Translations under genes and position numbers: made by a program | Notes under the pieces: generated by a model | The model's database searches: none | The model's input: the letters and a program-made list of their open reading frames with translations, nothing else | What the model was told of the DNA's origin: nothing | From: Planotetraspora phitsanulokensis | GTDB lineage: Bacteria > Actinomycetota > Actinomycetes > Streptosporangiales > Streptosporangiaceae | DNA length: 64,000 nucleotides | Assembly (NCBI RefSeq): GCF_016863295.1 | Contig: NZ_BOOP01000013.1 | Span: 248,001-312,000, forward strand | Direction: 5' to 3' | Shown: piece by piece, positions 25,463 to 33,822 of the stretch | Position numbering within the stretch: position 1 is the first letter of the stretch | Layout of the letters: each line of letters begins with the position of its first letter

Positions 25463-25681
25463 GTGAAAGAGACCTTCGAGCTCAGGGACGACTACATCCC
25501 TCTGTGCGACCTGCTGAAATTCTGCTTCGTCACCGAGAGCGGCGGCGCGGCCAAACATCTCATCGCCGAGGGCAACGTCCTGGTGGACGGCGAGGTGGAG
25601 CTGCGCAAGGCGTGCAAGATCCGCGCGGGTCAGGTCGTCAGCGGGGACGGGTTCGAGATCCGGGTGATCGCCGCCCCGTGA
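25463..25681 (+). CDS. S4 RNA-binding domain protein (YbcJ-like)
   Basis: 72-residue single S4 domain: LCDLLKFCFVTESGGAAKHL, AEGNVLVDGEVELRKACKI, then RAGQVV. Stand-alone S4 proteins bind structured RNA, probably ribosomal. A TATATT -10 hexamer at 25451-25456 lies exactly 6 nt before the GTG start with no ribosome-binding site, so it probably has its own leaderless promoter although it begins only 15 bp after pucR. Confidence 0.88.
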   Translation: MKETFELRDDYIPLCDLLKFCFVTESGGAAKHLIAEGNVLVDGEVELRKACKIRAGQVVSGDGFEIRVIAAP

Positions 25682-25708
25682 TCAGCCGGCCGGCGACTCC
25701 GACACGGC

Positions 25709-25837
25709 ATGGACGATCCGTTCCGGCGCGGCCTGCTGACGATCGCCAGAGCCACCGGCGAGGCCGAGCTCGACTGGCTGCGCGCGACCCTGGCGGAGCT
25801 CGGGGGACGGCGCACCGGGACCGATTCCGAACGGTGA
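25709..25837 (+). CDS. Possible 42-residue small protein
   Basis: ATG 25709 to TGA 25837 encodes a charged, helical-looking peptide beginning MDDPFRRGLLTIARATGEAE. Third-position GC is about 88 percent, like the real genes here, which argues for coding. No ribosome-binding site is visible and no family is recognised. It could also be chance open frame after the S4 gene. Confidence 0.4.
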   Translation: MDDPFRRGLLTIARATGEAELDWLRATLAELGGRRTGTDSER

Positions 25838-25867
25838 GCGAGGTTTCGGCGTCAACCGGGTTCGGCT

Positions 25868-25884
25868 TTGGCAGATCATGCCCA
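25868..25884. promoter_or_regulatory. TTGGCA-N5-TGCCCA dyad upstream of the NCS2 permease
   Basis: An imperfect inverted repeat sharing the TTGGCA/TGCC half-sites of the DUF2877-pucR control region, upstream of a TACAGT -10-like hexamer (25908-25913). It may mark the permease-molybdenum hydroxylase operon as a PucR target. Confidence 0.35.
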
Positions 25885-26008
25885 TGTCTAACGGCCCCGG
25901 CCGTCTTACAGTCCCGGCAAACGGTCGAGATCGACCGCACGAAGCGCCGCGGCGGGACGCCGGCGGGGTGGCCACCGGCCCACGGCCCGTTTAGCTGAAG
26001 GGGCTCAC

Positions 26009-27379
26009 ATGGCATTTCGATGGACGGTCCACGGTGAGGGACGAGGACTCGCGCCGGGCGAGGTCGTCAGGCCCGACGAGCGGCTGAGCTGGCCGCGGAT
26101 GGTGGGCTTCGGCGCCCAGCACGTGATCGCGATGTTCGGCGCGACGTTCGTCTTCCCGCTGGTCATGGGGCTCGACCCCAACCTCGCGATCATGATGTCG
26201 GGTGTCGCGACGATCCTGTTCCTGCTCATCGTCCAGGGCAGGATCCCGAGCTATCTCGGAACGTCGGCGTCGTTCGTCGGCGCCGTCGCGGCCATCCGCG
26301 CGGCCGGTGGCGACGACGGCCGGGTGACCGGCGCCATCCTCATCGCGGGTGTGGTGCTGGCCGCCGTCGGCGTCGCCGTCCACTTCCTCGGGGTCCAGAT
26401 CATCCACAAGGTCTTCCCGCCGGTGGTGACGGGCGCGGTGGTCATGCTGATCGGGTTCGGCCTGGCGTACGTCGTCGCGGACATCTACTGGCCGCAGGAT
26501 CACTGGATCGCGCTCGTGACGATGGTCGCCACCGGGCTGTTCCTGGTGATCTTCAAGGGCTTCCTCGGCCGGATCGGCATCCTCCTCGGCCTGATCTTCG
26601 GATTCGCGGCGTCCTGGGTGGTCGACAAGATCTGGGGGAACATCACCGCACTCAACGCCGGGACCGGACAGATCGACACGCACCCTCGCGTGAACTTCGA
26701 CGCCGTCTCGACGGCGGACCTGTTCGGCCTGCCGAGCTTCCACGCGCCGAGCTTCCAGGCCTCGGCCGCCATCCTGGTGCTGCCCGCGGTCATCGCGCTC
26801 ATCGCGGAGAACGTCGGCCACGTGAAGGCGGTCGGCGAGATGACCGGCACGGACGTCGATCCCCTGATGGGCCGGGCCATCATCGGCGACGGCGTCGGCA
26901 CCGCCCTCGCCAGCGCCGTCGGCGGCTCGCCCACCACGACCTACGCGGAGAACATCGGCGTCATGGCGGCCACCCGCGTCTACTCGACGGCCGCGTACTA
27001 CATCGCCGCCCTCGTGGCGATCCTCTTCGGATTCTCGCCCAAGTTCGGCGCGCTCGTCGCCGCCACGCCCGGAGGCGTGCTGGGCGGCGTCACGGTCATC
27101 CTGTACGGCATGATCGGCCTGCTGGGCGCGAAGATCTGGATCGAGAACCGGGTCGATTTCTCCGATCCGGTCAACATGGTCCCGATCGGAGCGGGGATCA
27201 TCCTCGCGGTCGGCCCCGTGACGCATCAGATCACCGGCGATTTCTCACTCGCCGGGATCACGCTCGGCACCATAGTGGTACTTGGTGGATATCACCTGCT
27301 CCGCGCGATGGCGCGCCGTCCCGACAAGGAGGTCTCCGGTGGGGAGATCGGATTCGAGCGAGACGCTGCGGCGGGCTGA
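26009..27379 (+). CDS. NCS2-family nucleobase permease, UraA/RutG (uracil) type
   Basis: 456-residue, roughly 14-span proton-coupled nucleobase symporter. The N-terminal FGAQHVIAMFGATFVFPL, the TM8 acidic motif LIAENVGHVKAVGEMTG and the TM10 motif TTTYAENIGVMAATRVYS are intact. The TM10 motif is the AENxG form of uracil carriers, not the QNxG form of xanthine and urate carriers, so uracil or a similar pyrimidine is the likely substrate. AAGGGG lies six bases before the ATG. It is followed within 18 bp by the molybdenum hydroxylase genes, implying one operon from uptake to oxidation. Confidence 0.9.
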   Translation: MAFRWTVHGEGRGLAPGEVVRPDERLSWPRMVGFGAQHVIAMFGATFVFPLVMGLDPNLAIMMSGVATILFLLIVQGRIPSYLGTSASFVGAVAAIRAAGGDDGRVTGAILIAGVVLAAVGVAVHFLGVQIIHKVFPPVVTGAVVMLIGFGLAYVVADIYWPQDHWIALVTMVATGLFLVIFKGFLGRIGILLGLIFGFAASWVVDKIWGNITALNAGTGQIDTHPRVNFDAVSTADLFGLPSFHAPSFQASAAILVLPAVIALIAENVGHVKAVGEMTGTDVDPLMGRAIIGDGVGTALASAVGGSPTTTYAENIGVMAATRVYSTAAYYIAALVAILFGFSPKFGALVAATPGGVLGGVTVILYGMIGLLGAKIWIENRVDFSDPVNMVPIGAGIILAVGPVTHQITGDFSLAGITLGTIVVLGGYHLLRAMARRPDKEVSGGEIGFERDAAAG

Positions 27380-27397
27380 GGGGCGGGTCCCCCTGTC

Positions 27398-28282
27398 GTG
27401 AAGCCACCCCCCTTCGACTACCACCGGCCCGCCAGGCTCGGCGAGGCGCTTCGGTCCCTCGCCGAGGCCGGCGCGCACGGCAAGGTCCTGGCGGGGGGCC
27501 AGAGCCTGATCCCGCTGCTCAACATGCGGCTGGCCGCGCCCGGGCACCTCGTCGACATCAACGGCCTGACCGGGCTCGACACGATCGCCGCCGACACGTC
27601 GGGAGTGCGGGTGGGCGCCCTGGCCAGGCACGCCGCGGTGGAACGATCCGGCTCCGCGCGTGCCGCACAGCCGCTGCTCGCCCAGGCGCTGAGGCTGGTC
27701 GCCCATCCGGTGATCCGCAACCGGGGCACCGTCGTCGGCAGCCTTGTCCACGCCGATCCGTCGGCCGAGATGCCCGCCGTCCTCGCCCTCCTCGGAGGCT
27801 CGGTACGGCTGGCGAGCATCGGCGGCGAGCGCGACGTCGCCGCCGCGGACTTCTTCGTCGGGCCGCTGGAGTCGGCCTGCCTGCCGGGGGAGCTGGCGGT
27901 GTCGGCGTTCTTCCCCGCCCTGCCCGAGCGGTCGGGCACCGCGTTCTGCGAGGTGGCCCGGCGCCACGGCGACTACGCAGTGGCCGGAGTGGCCGCCTCC
28001 GTCACGCTGGACGAGGACTTCCGGATCTCCGCGGCCCGGGTGGCGTGCGTCAGCGTCGGCCCGGTGCCCGTGGTCGTCGACGTGACCGGCGTCTGCGGCC
28101 GGCGGCCCCCGGCGTCCGTCGACTGGGACGGGGTCGCGAGAGCCGTACAGGACCGGATCGAACCCGAGGGCGACATCCACGCGACGGCCGCCTACCGGCG
28201 CCACCTCACCGGGGTGCTCGTCACGAGGGCACTGCGCGGCGCGGCTCGGGAAGCGGCCGACGGCGGGGAGGGACGGGCATGA
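27398..28282 (+). CDS. FAD-binding medium subunit of a xanthine dehydrogenase-family molybdenum hydroxylase
   Basis: 294-residue FAD subunit (CoxM/XdhB type). FAD motifs KVLAGGQSLIPLLNMRLA (about residue 30) and IRNRGTVVGSLVHADPSAE (about 107) are intact. It accepts electrons from the iron-sulfur subunit. The GTG start lies 18 bp after the permease stop, and the stop overlaps the next ATG (ATGA), so the subunits are translationally coupled. The electron acceptor is not evident from sequence. Confidence 0.92.
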   Translation: MKPPPFDYHRPARLGEALRSLAEAGAHGKVLAGGQSLIPLLNMRLAAPGHLVDINGLTGLDTIAADTSGVRVGALARHAAVERSGSARAAQPLLAQALRLVAHPVIRNRGTVVGSLVHADPSAEMPAVLALLGGSVRLASIGGERDVAAADFFVGPLESACLPGELAVSAFFPALPERSGTAFCEVARRHGDYAVAGVAASVTLDEDFRISAARVACVSVGPVPVVVDVTGVCGRRPPASVDWDGVARAVQDRIEPEGDIHATAAYRRHLTGVLVTRALRGAAREAADGGEGRA

Positions 28283-28782
28283 GCGAGACGACCGGCGCGC
28301 ACAGGACGCACGCCATCACGCTGACCGTCAACGGCGTGCTGCGCGAGGTGACGGTGCCCGCCCGGCGGTTGTTGTCCGACTGCCTGCGCCACGACCTCGG
28401 GCTCACCGGCACCCACGTCGGATGCGAGCACGGCGTGTGCGGCGCGTGCACGGTGCTGCTGGACGGTGAGCCGGTCCGGTCGTGCCTGACCTTCGCGGTG
28501 ACGGTCGACGGCCACGAGATCACCACGGTCGAGGGGCTGGCGGAGGAGGGCGCCCTGTCCCCGGTGCAGAGGGCGTTCTCGGAGTGCCACGGGCTGCAGT
28601 GCGGCTTCTGCACCCCCGGCTTCCTCTGCACGGTCACCGCCTTCCTGCGCGACAACCGGACGCCGACAGAGGAGGAGGTCCTCGAGGCCGTCTCGGGAAA
28701 CCTGTGCCGGTGCACCGGCTACCAGAACATCATCAAGGCGGTCCACCGGGCCGCGGAGATCCAGGCGGAGGAGTCCGGGTGA
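28279..28782 (+). CDS. 2x[2Fe-2S] small subunit of the molybdenum hydroxylase
   Basis: 167-residue subunit with a plant-type [2Fe-2S] domain (CEHGVCGACTVLLDGEPVRSC) and an alpha-helical [2Fe-2S] domain (CGFCTPG and CRCTGY). Length and motif order match CoxS/XdhC-type subunits. Overlaps both neighbours by 4 bp (ATGA before, GTGA after). Confidence 0.95.
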   Translation: MSETTGAHRTHAITLTVNGVLREVTVPARRLLSDCLRHDLGLTGTHVGCEHGVCGACTVLLDGEPVRSCLTFAVTVDGHEITTVEGLAEEGALSPVQRAFSECHGLQCGFCTPGFLCTVTAFLRDNRTPTEEEVLEAVSGNLCRCTGYQNIIKAVHRAAEIQAEESG

Positions 28783-31181
28783 CGACGAAGCTGTTCGGGG
28801 AGCCGGTCCAGCGGCGGGAGGACGCCCGCCTGATCACCGGTCAGGGGCGGTTCCTCGACGATCTCGGCGCGAACGCGCTGGCCGCGGCGTTCGTCAGGTC
28901 GCCGCACGCGCACGCGAGGATCCGGGACGTCGACGTCTCCGCCGCGCTGGACGTGGAGGGCCTGGTCGCGATCTACACGTGGGAGGACCTGCCCGGCCTG
29001 ATCGCCGAACCGCTGCCGCTGCTGATCCCGCATCCCGCGCTCACCCACGGCCGTACGGGCCACGTCCTCGCGCGCGACGTCGTGCGGCACGTCGGCGAAC
29101 CCGTGGTCATGGTCGTGGCGGCCGACCGCTACGTGGCCGAGGACGCCTGCGCGCTCATCGAGGTCGACTACGAGCTGCTCAAGCCGGTCGTCGGCGTCGA
29201 GGAGGCCGCGGAGGCCGTCAACCTCGTCCACGCCGACGTGCCCGGCAACATCGGCGCGCACCTGGTGCAGGAGGTGCCCTCGGCCGCGGGGACGTCCGCG
29301 CGGGAGGCCATCGAGGCCGCGCCCCACACGCTGGCGTTCCGGCTCGACATCGAGCGGAGCGCGTCCATGCCACTGGAGGGCAGGGGCGTCTACGCGCGCT
29401 GGGACGCCGACGACGAGTCGCTGCGGGTCTACACCTCCACGCAGACCTCGACCAGCGTGCGGATGGCCGTCGCGGCCAAGCTCGGGCTCCCGCTGCCCAA
29501 GGTGGAGGTCATCGCGCCGGACGTGGGCGGCGGCTTCGGCGTCAAGATCGTCCATCCGTGGCCGGAGGAGATCCTCGTGCCGTGGGCGGCCCGCCTGCTC
29601 GGCCGCGAGGTCAAGTGGGCCGAGGACCGGCGCGAGCACTTCATCTCCTCGGCGCACGAGCGCGCCCAGGTGCACCACGTGCGGGTCGGCTTCGACGAAG
29701 ACGGCCACGTCCTCGGCCTCGACGTCAACATCCTGCACGACCACGGCGCGTACACGCCGTACGGCATCATCGTGCCCATCATCACCTCGACCCAGTTGGT
29801 CGGGCCGTACAAGATCGGCGCCTACCGGGTCGAGTTCACCTCGATCTACACCAACACCGTGCAGGTCACGCCGTACCGGGGCGCGGGCAGGCCCCAGGCC
29901 GTGTTCTGCATGGAGCGCACGATGGACCGGATCGCCGCCCACCTCGGGCTGGACCGCACCGAGGTGCGCGCGGCCAACTTCATCCAGCCCGGCGAGTTCC
30001 CCTACGACCAGGGCATGACCTTCCAGGACGGCCGCCCGCTCATCTACGACAGCGGCGACTACCCCGAGTCGCTGCGGATGCTCAAGGAGCTCATCGGCTG
30101 GGACTCGTTCCCGGCGATGAAGGCCGAGGCCGCCGCCGAGGGGCGCACGATCGGCATCGGCGTCGGCTGCTACGTCGAGGGCACCGGGGTCGGGCCGTAC
30201 GAAGGCGGTCACGTGCAGATCACCTCGGACGGGCGGGTGCACGTCTCGACCGGGCTCACCTCGCAGGGGCAGGGCCACGAGACCGTGTTCGCGCAGATCG
30301 CGGCGACCGAGCTCGGCGTGCCCATCGAGAAGGTGTCCGTCGTCACGGGCGACACCCGGCGGTTCGGCTACGCCGTGGGGACGTTCGCCTCCAGGGCCGC
30401 GGTCATGAGCGGCAACGCCATCGCCCTCGCCTGCAGGAAGGTGCGGGACAAGGCCCTGAAGGTCGCCGCCGACGCCCTCGAGGCCGACCCCCGCGACCTG
30501 GAGATCACCGACGGGGTCGTCCACGTGGCCGGCACGCCGTCCGCGTCGATCCCCCTCGCGACGGTGGCGGTGTTGTCCAACCCGCTGCGGTACGCCTTCG
30601 ACCAGGAGGCTCAGCGGGCCACGCAGTTCGCCGGGCCGTCCTCCGACGACCGCCCGCCGGTGGAGGACGGCGAGGAGCCCGGGATGGAGGGCAGGGACTA
30701 CTACTCGCCGGTCCGGTCGACGTTCGCGTCCGGCATGCACGCCGCGATCGTCGAGACCGACCCGCTGACGGCCGAGATCAAGATCCTCAGGTACGTGGTC
30801 GTCCACGACTGCGGCAAGCTGATCAACCCGATGATCGTCGAAGGGCAGATCCACGGCGGGGTGGGCCAGGGCGTGGGCGGCGCGCTCTACGAGAAGATGG
30901 TCTACGACGAGCACGGGCAGCTGCTGAACGCCTCGTTCATGGACTTCCTCATGCCCTACGCCACCGAGGTGCCGCGGATCGAGACCGCCCACCTGGAGAC
31001 GCCCTCGCCGCTGAACCCGCTGGGCGTCAAGGGCGCGGGGGAGGCGGGGGTGATCCCCGTCTCCGCCGTCATCGCCGCCGCGATCGAGGACGCCGAGGGC
31101 ATCACGATCGACCGGATGCCGATCTCCCCCTCCGACCTCTACTCGCTGCGGGCCGACACGCGCCTGCGGAAGACCCAGTAG
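28779..31181 (+). CDS. Molybdopterin-binding large subunit of a xanthine dehydrogenase-family enzyme
   Basis: 800-residue catalytic subunit starting at a GTG that overlaps the previous stop. It carries VGGGFGVK, PYRGAGRPQAVFCMER (the AYRGAGR form of CoxL form II, not the AYRCSFR of true CO dehydrogenases), QGQGHETVFAQIA, and the active-site glutamate in GVKGAGEAGVIP near residue 755. It therefore hydroxylates an N-heterocycle or aldehyde rather than CO. With a UraA-type permease upstream and a barbiturase-family enzyme at 54.9 kb, uracil dehydrogenase is an attractive guess; xanthine remains possible. Its last 43 bp overlap the 3' end of cydB on the other strand. Confidence 0.9.
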   Translation: MTTKLFGEPVQRREDARLITGQGRFLDDLGANALAAAFVRSPHAHARIRDVDVSAALDVEGLVAIYTWEDLPGLIAEPLPLLIPHPALTHGRTGHVLARDVVRHVGEPVVMVVAADRYVAEDACALIEVDYELLKPVVGVEEAAEAVNLVHADVPGNIGAHLVQEVPSAAGTSAREAIEAAPHTLAFRLDIERSASMPLEGRGVYARWDADDESLRVYTSTQTSTSVRMAVAAKLGLPLPKVEVIAPDVGGGFGVKIVHPWPEEILVPWAARLLGREVKWAEDRREHFISSAHERAQVHHVRVGFDEDGHVLGLDVNILHDHGAYTPYGIIVPIITSTQLVGPYKIGAYRVEFTSIYTNTVQVTPYRGAGRPQAVFCMERTMDRIAAHLGLDRTEVRAANFIQPGEFPYDQGMTFQDGRPLIYDSGDYPESLRMLKELIGWDSFPAMKAEAAAEGRTIGIGVGCYVEGTGVGPYEGGHVQITSDGRVHVSTGLTSQGQGHETVFAQIAATELGVPIEKVSVVTGDTRRFGYAVGTFASRAAVMSGNAIALACRKVRDKALKVAADALEADPRDLEITDGVVHVAGTPSASIPLATVAVLSNPLRYAFDQEAQRATQFAGPSSDDRPPVEDGEEPGMEGRDYYSPVRSTFASGMHAAIVETDPLTAEIKILRYVVVHDCGKLINPMIVEGQIHGGVGQGVGGALYEKMVYDEHGQLLNASFMDFLMPYATEVPRIETAHLETPSPLNPLGVKGAGEAGVIPVSAVIAAAIEDAEGITIDRMPISPSDLYSLRADTRLRKTQ

Positions 31182-32083
31182 GTCCACGCCTGGTAGGCGA
31201 TCACCCCGGGGAGGGCGAGCACGCCCAGCCAGGTGAGCACGGTCAGGGTGTAGGGGGCGGACGCCGCCGCGGTGACCGTGACGCCCGGCATCGGAGCCGG
31301 CCACAGCCTTCCGAACAGGGTCGCCGTCGTGAGCACGATCGCGGCCGCGGTCGCCGTGAACGCCCAGCCCTCCCTGCGCCGCCAGACCAGCGCCACGCCC
31401 GAGGCCAGGGCGGCCATCGCGGCCAGCGCCGAGGCCCACAGGAACGGCGACGCGGACCAGTCGGGAACGGTCAGGGCGGAGGACCCGGGAAGGGACGGCA
31501 GGGCCACCGCCGCGAGGGGGACGGCGGCCGCGGACACGAACAGTGCCGCCCGCCGGGCGCGGGCCCGGACGGGGCCCGTGGTCCTGAGCGCGACGAACAC
31601 CGCGCCGTGGAGCATCGCCATCGTCAGCGACAACGCGCCGCCGGCCGCGGTCGCGAGAGCCGTGCCGTACACCATGTGCCCGAAGACGGCGCCCCAGAGG
31701 AACGCGGGGAGCACGCTGCCCGCCACGATCCCGGCGTCGCAGAGCGCCAGCTCCCGGCGGGAGGTCACCTTGCCGCGCCACTCCAGGCCGACGCCGCGCA
31801 CGATGAGCCCCACGATGACCAGGAAGAGGGGGAGGTAGAAGCCGCTGAGCATGTGGGCGTACCACACGGGGAAGGCGGCGAACATCGCGCCCACGGCCGT
31901 GATCAGCCACACCTCGTTGCCGTCCCAGACCGGCCCGATCGTCGTGAGGACCTGCCTGCGGTCCGCGTCGGACCTGGACAGCAGCGGCATCAGCGCGCCC
32001 ACGCCGAAGTCGAATCCCTCCAGCACGAAGTAGCCCGTCCAGAGGAACGCGATCATGATGAACCAGAACGTCGTCAGCGTCAT
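31139..32083 (-). CDS. cydB: Cytochrome bd ubiquinol oxidase subunit II
   Basis: 314-residue polytopic subunit: FWFIMIAFLWTGYFVLEGFD at the N-terminus, GPVWDGNEVWLITAVGAMFA near residue 50, and about eight membrane helices. With CydA it forms the bd-type terminal oxidase that reduces oxygen with quinol electrons. It follows cydA by 11 bp. The 3' end overlaps the molybdenum hydroxylase large subunit gene tail-to-tail by 43 bp. A long 5' extension of the frame inside cydA is not real. Confidence 0.93.
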   Translation of the reverse strand: MTLTTFWFIMIAFLWTGYFVLEGFDFGVGALMPLLSRSDADRRQVLTTIGPVWDGNEVWLITAVGAMFAAFPVWYAHMLSGFYLPLFLVIVGLIVRGVGLEWRGKVTSRRELALCDAGIVAGSVLPAFLWGAVFGHMVYGTALATAAGGALSLTMAMLHGAVFVALRTTGPVRARARRAALFVSAAAVPLAAVALPSLPGSSALTVPDWSASPFLWASALAAMAALASGVALVWRRREGWAFTATAAAIVLTTATLFGRLWPAPMPGVTVTAAASAPYTLTVLTWLGVLALPGVIAYQAWTYWVFRRRVSARSE

Positions 32084-32094
32084 GGGGATGCTCC

Positions 32095-33474
32095 TCAGTA
32101 CATGAGGGTCGGCGTCAGCCGCGCCTCGCCGGAGGGGACCGGCTCGACGGGGACGGGTTCGGGACCGGCCTTGATATGGCGCACCAGCAGGACGCCCTCC
32201 GCGAGGGCGAGCACGCCGTACAGCAGGGTGAACCCCGCCAGAGTGGCCGCGACCTCCGTCAGGGAGACGCCGGGCGACACGCTGGCCGCGGTCATGAGTT
32301 CGCCCTGCACCGTCCAGGGCTGACGGCCGATCTCGCTGAGCAGCCAGCCCGCGACGATCGCCGCCGACGGCAGGGGCAGCGCGAGCACGCACAGGCGGGA
32401 GAACCAGCGGGGCGGCCCGGCCCGGCGCCGGGTGAGCCACAGGCCGAGGAACGACAACCCGACCGTTGCCATGCCGAACACGATCATCACGCGGAACGAC
32501 CAGAAGACCACCGGCAGGTTGGGCGTGTAGTCGGCAGGGCCGAAGGCGGCCGTGTAGCGCCGCTCGATGTCGTCGGTTCCCTGGACCACGGCCTGCGGGT
32601 CGTGGGCGGCCAGAAGGCTCAGCAGGCTCGGCACCTCGACCCCGGGCACGATGCTGAAGGACGCTCCCGCGGTGTCATGGCGCAGCCCCTCGGCCGCGGC
32701 GAGCTTCATCGGCTGCTGCTCCCTGAGCAGGCGCGCCGACTGGTCACCCGTGCCCGCCACCACGATCCCGGCGATCGCGGTCATCACGAGGGCGCCGCGC
32801 AGGCTCGTCCGCCACATGCCGGCCTCGCCGTACGAGCCCTCGCGCAGGATGCGGTAGCCGCTGACCGCGATCACGAAACCGCCGGCCACGACGAACGCTC
32901 CGGCGACCACGTGCGGCACCTGGGCGAGCGCCGTCGAGTTGGTCAGGACGGCCCACAGGTCGGTCATGCGGGCCCGGCCGCCGACGACCTCGTAGCCGAC
33001 GGGGTGCTTCATCCAGGCGTTCGCGGCGAGGATGAAGTACGCGGACAGGTTGGAGCCGATGACGGCGGCCCACAGGCAGGCGAGGTGGACCGCGCGCGGA
33101 AGCCGCTCCCAGCCGAAGATCCACAGGCCGAGGAAGGTCGACTCCAGGAAGAACGCGAGCAGCGCCTCCATCGCCAGCGGCGCTCCGAAGACGTCCCCCA
33201 CGAAGATCGAGTACTGGCTCCAGTTCATGCCGAACTGGAACTCCTGGACGATCCCCGTGACCACGCCCATCGCGAAGTTGATCAGGAACAGCTTGCCGAA
33301 GAACTTGGTGAGCCTGAGCAGGTGCTCACCGTCCTCGCCCCGTCGGGTACGGCGCAGCCACGCCGTCTGCAGGCCCGCGACGAAGACGCCGAGCCCGATC
33401 GTCAGGGGTACGAAGAGAAAGTGGTAGACGGTGGTGACCCCGAACTGCCACCGTGCCAGGTCCAGCGCGTCCAT
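32095..33474 (-). CDS. cydA: Cytochrome bd ubiquinol oxidase subunit I
   Basis: 459-residue haem subunit. The haem b595 ligand His18 lies in VYHFLFVPLT, the conserved Glu in APLAMEALLAFFLEST near residue 97, the b558 methionine in FWSFRVMIVFG, and the GRQPW quinol-site motif follows. The Q-loop region is short. Start ATG 33474 follows GAGGGGG. cydDC assembly genes are not in the window. Twin BlaI/MecI-like operators lie 23 bp upstream of the start. Confidence 0.95.
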   Translation of the reverse strand: MDALDLARWQFGVTTVYHFLFVPLTIGLGVFVAGLQTAWLRRTRRGEDGEHLLRLTKFFGKLFLINFAMGVVTGIVQEFQFGMNWSQYSIFVGDVFGAPLAMEALLAFFLESTFLGLWIFGWERLPRAVHLACLWAAVIGSNLSAYFILAANAWMKHPVGYEVVGGRARMTDLWAVLTNSTALAQVPHVVAGAFVVAGGFVIAVSGYRILREGSYGEAGMWRTSLRGALVMTAIAGIVVAGTGDQSARLLREQQPMKLAAAEGLRHDTAGASFSIVPGVEVPSLLSLLAAHDPQAVVQGTDDIERRYTAAFGPADYTPNLPVVFWSFRVMIVFGMATVGLSFLGLWLTRRRAGPPRWFSRLCVLALPLPSAAIVAGWLLSEIGRQPWTVQGELMTAASVSPGVSLTEVAATLAGFTLLYGVLALAEGVLLVRHIKAGPEPVPVEPVPSGEARLTPTLMY

Positions 33475-33496
33475 GTCCCCCTCGCGGGTGCCGGAG

Positions 33497-33543
33497 CTCT
33501 ACAGCTTGTAGTTCTACCTCTAGTAGTACTACAAGCTGTAGAG
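33497..33543. promoter_or_regulatory. Twin TACA-N3-TGTA operators (BlaI/MecI type) upstream of cydAB
   Basis: A perfect 16-bp inverted repeat, CTCTACAGCTTGTAGT (33497-33512) and its complement at 33528-33543, around a 15-bp middle. Each arm is itself a TACA-N3-TGTA dyad (33500-33510 and 33530-33540), with centres exactly 30 bp apart, about three helical turns, and GTAGTACTAC (33523-33532) overlaps the second. TACA/TGTA is the recognition core of BlaI/MecI repressors. The -10 and -35 of cydA must fall in or beside it. Confidence 0.7.
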
Positions 33544-33822
33544 CAATGAGAGTGTGCGGTGCCGGGAACCGATGCGATCTTCGTCACAGAGGTCGTGCGT
33601 CTCCCCGGAGGTACGCCACCAATGGTCGGCCCGCCCGGATCGGCGGGCATCCGCCACACGGGTGATCCCCCTGTACGCCGACCGACCGATTGGGCATGAA
33701 TACGGCTGCGCCGACCGGACGACGTGTGAACTTCTGGGTAACTCCGCGGCGACGGAGAGGCAGATGTTGCCGTACTCGCCGGTCCCGGAGATTGTCTAGT
33801 GTGCTCGGCATCGGAGGTGCCC
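33544..33822. other. Intergenic region between cydA and coxG
   Basis: Divergent spacer. It contains a 7-bp hairpin, GCCCGCC (33629-33635) with GGCGGGC (33642-33648), and a TAGTGT -10-like hexamer near 33797 that could serve coxG. No supported gene was found. Confidence 0.5.

Noticed and set aside
26009-27379. Xanthine/urate permease
   Set aside because: The TM10 motif is AENIG, the uracil-type form, not the QNxG form of xanthine and urate carriers.
28779-31181. Carbon monoxide dehydrogenase large subunit
   Set aside because: It has the AYRGAGR-type loop (PYRGAGR) instead of the AYRCSFR loop of true CO dehydrogenases, so CO oxidation is unlikely despite the nearby CoxG.
28719-32323. Very long open frames (over 1000 codons) antisense to or out of frame with the molybdenum hydroxylase and cyd genes
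   Set aside because: They are low-complexity Arg/Gly/Asp-rich translations produced by high-GC codon bias in genes whose real frames carry intact catalytic motifs.
33622-33699. 25-codon ORF with a GGAGG site upstream of coxG
   Set aside because: Codon use is weak and it contains a GC hairpin; no other support for a gene.
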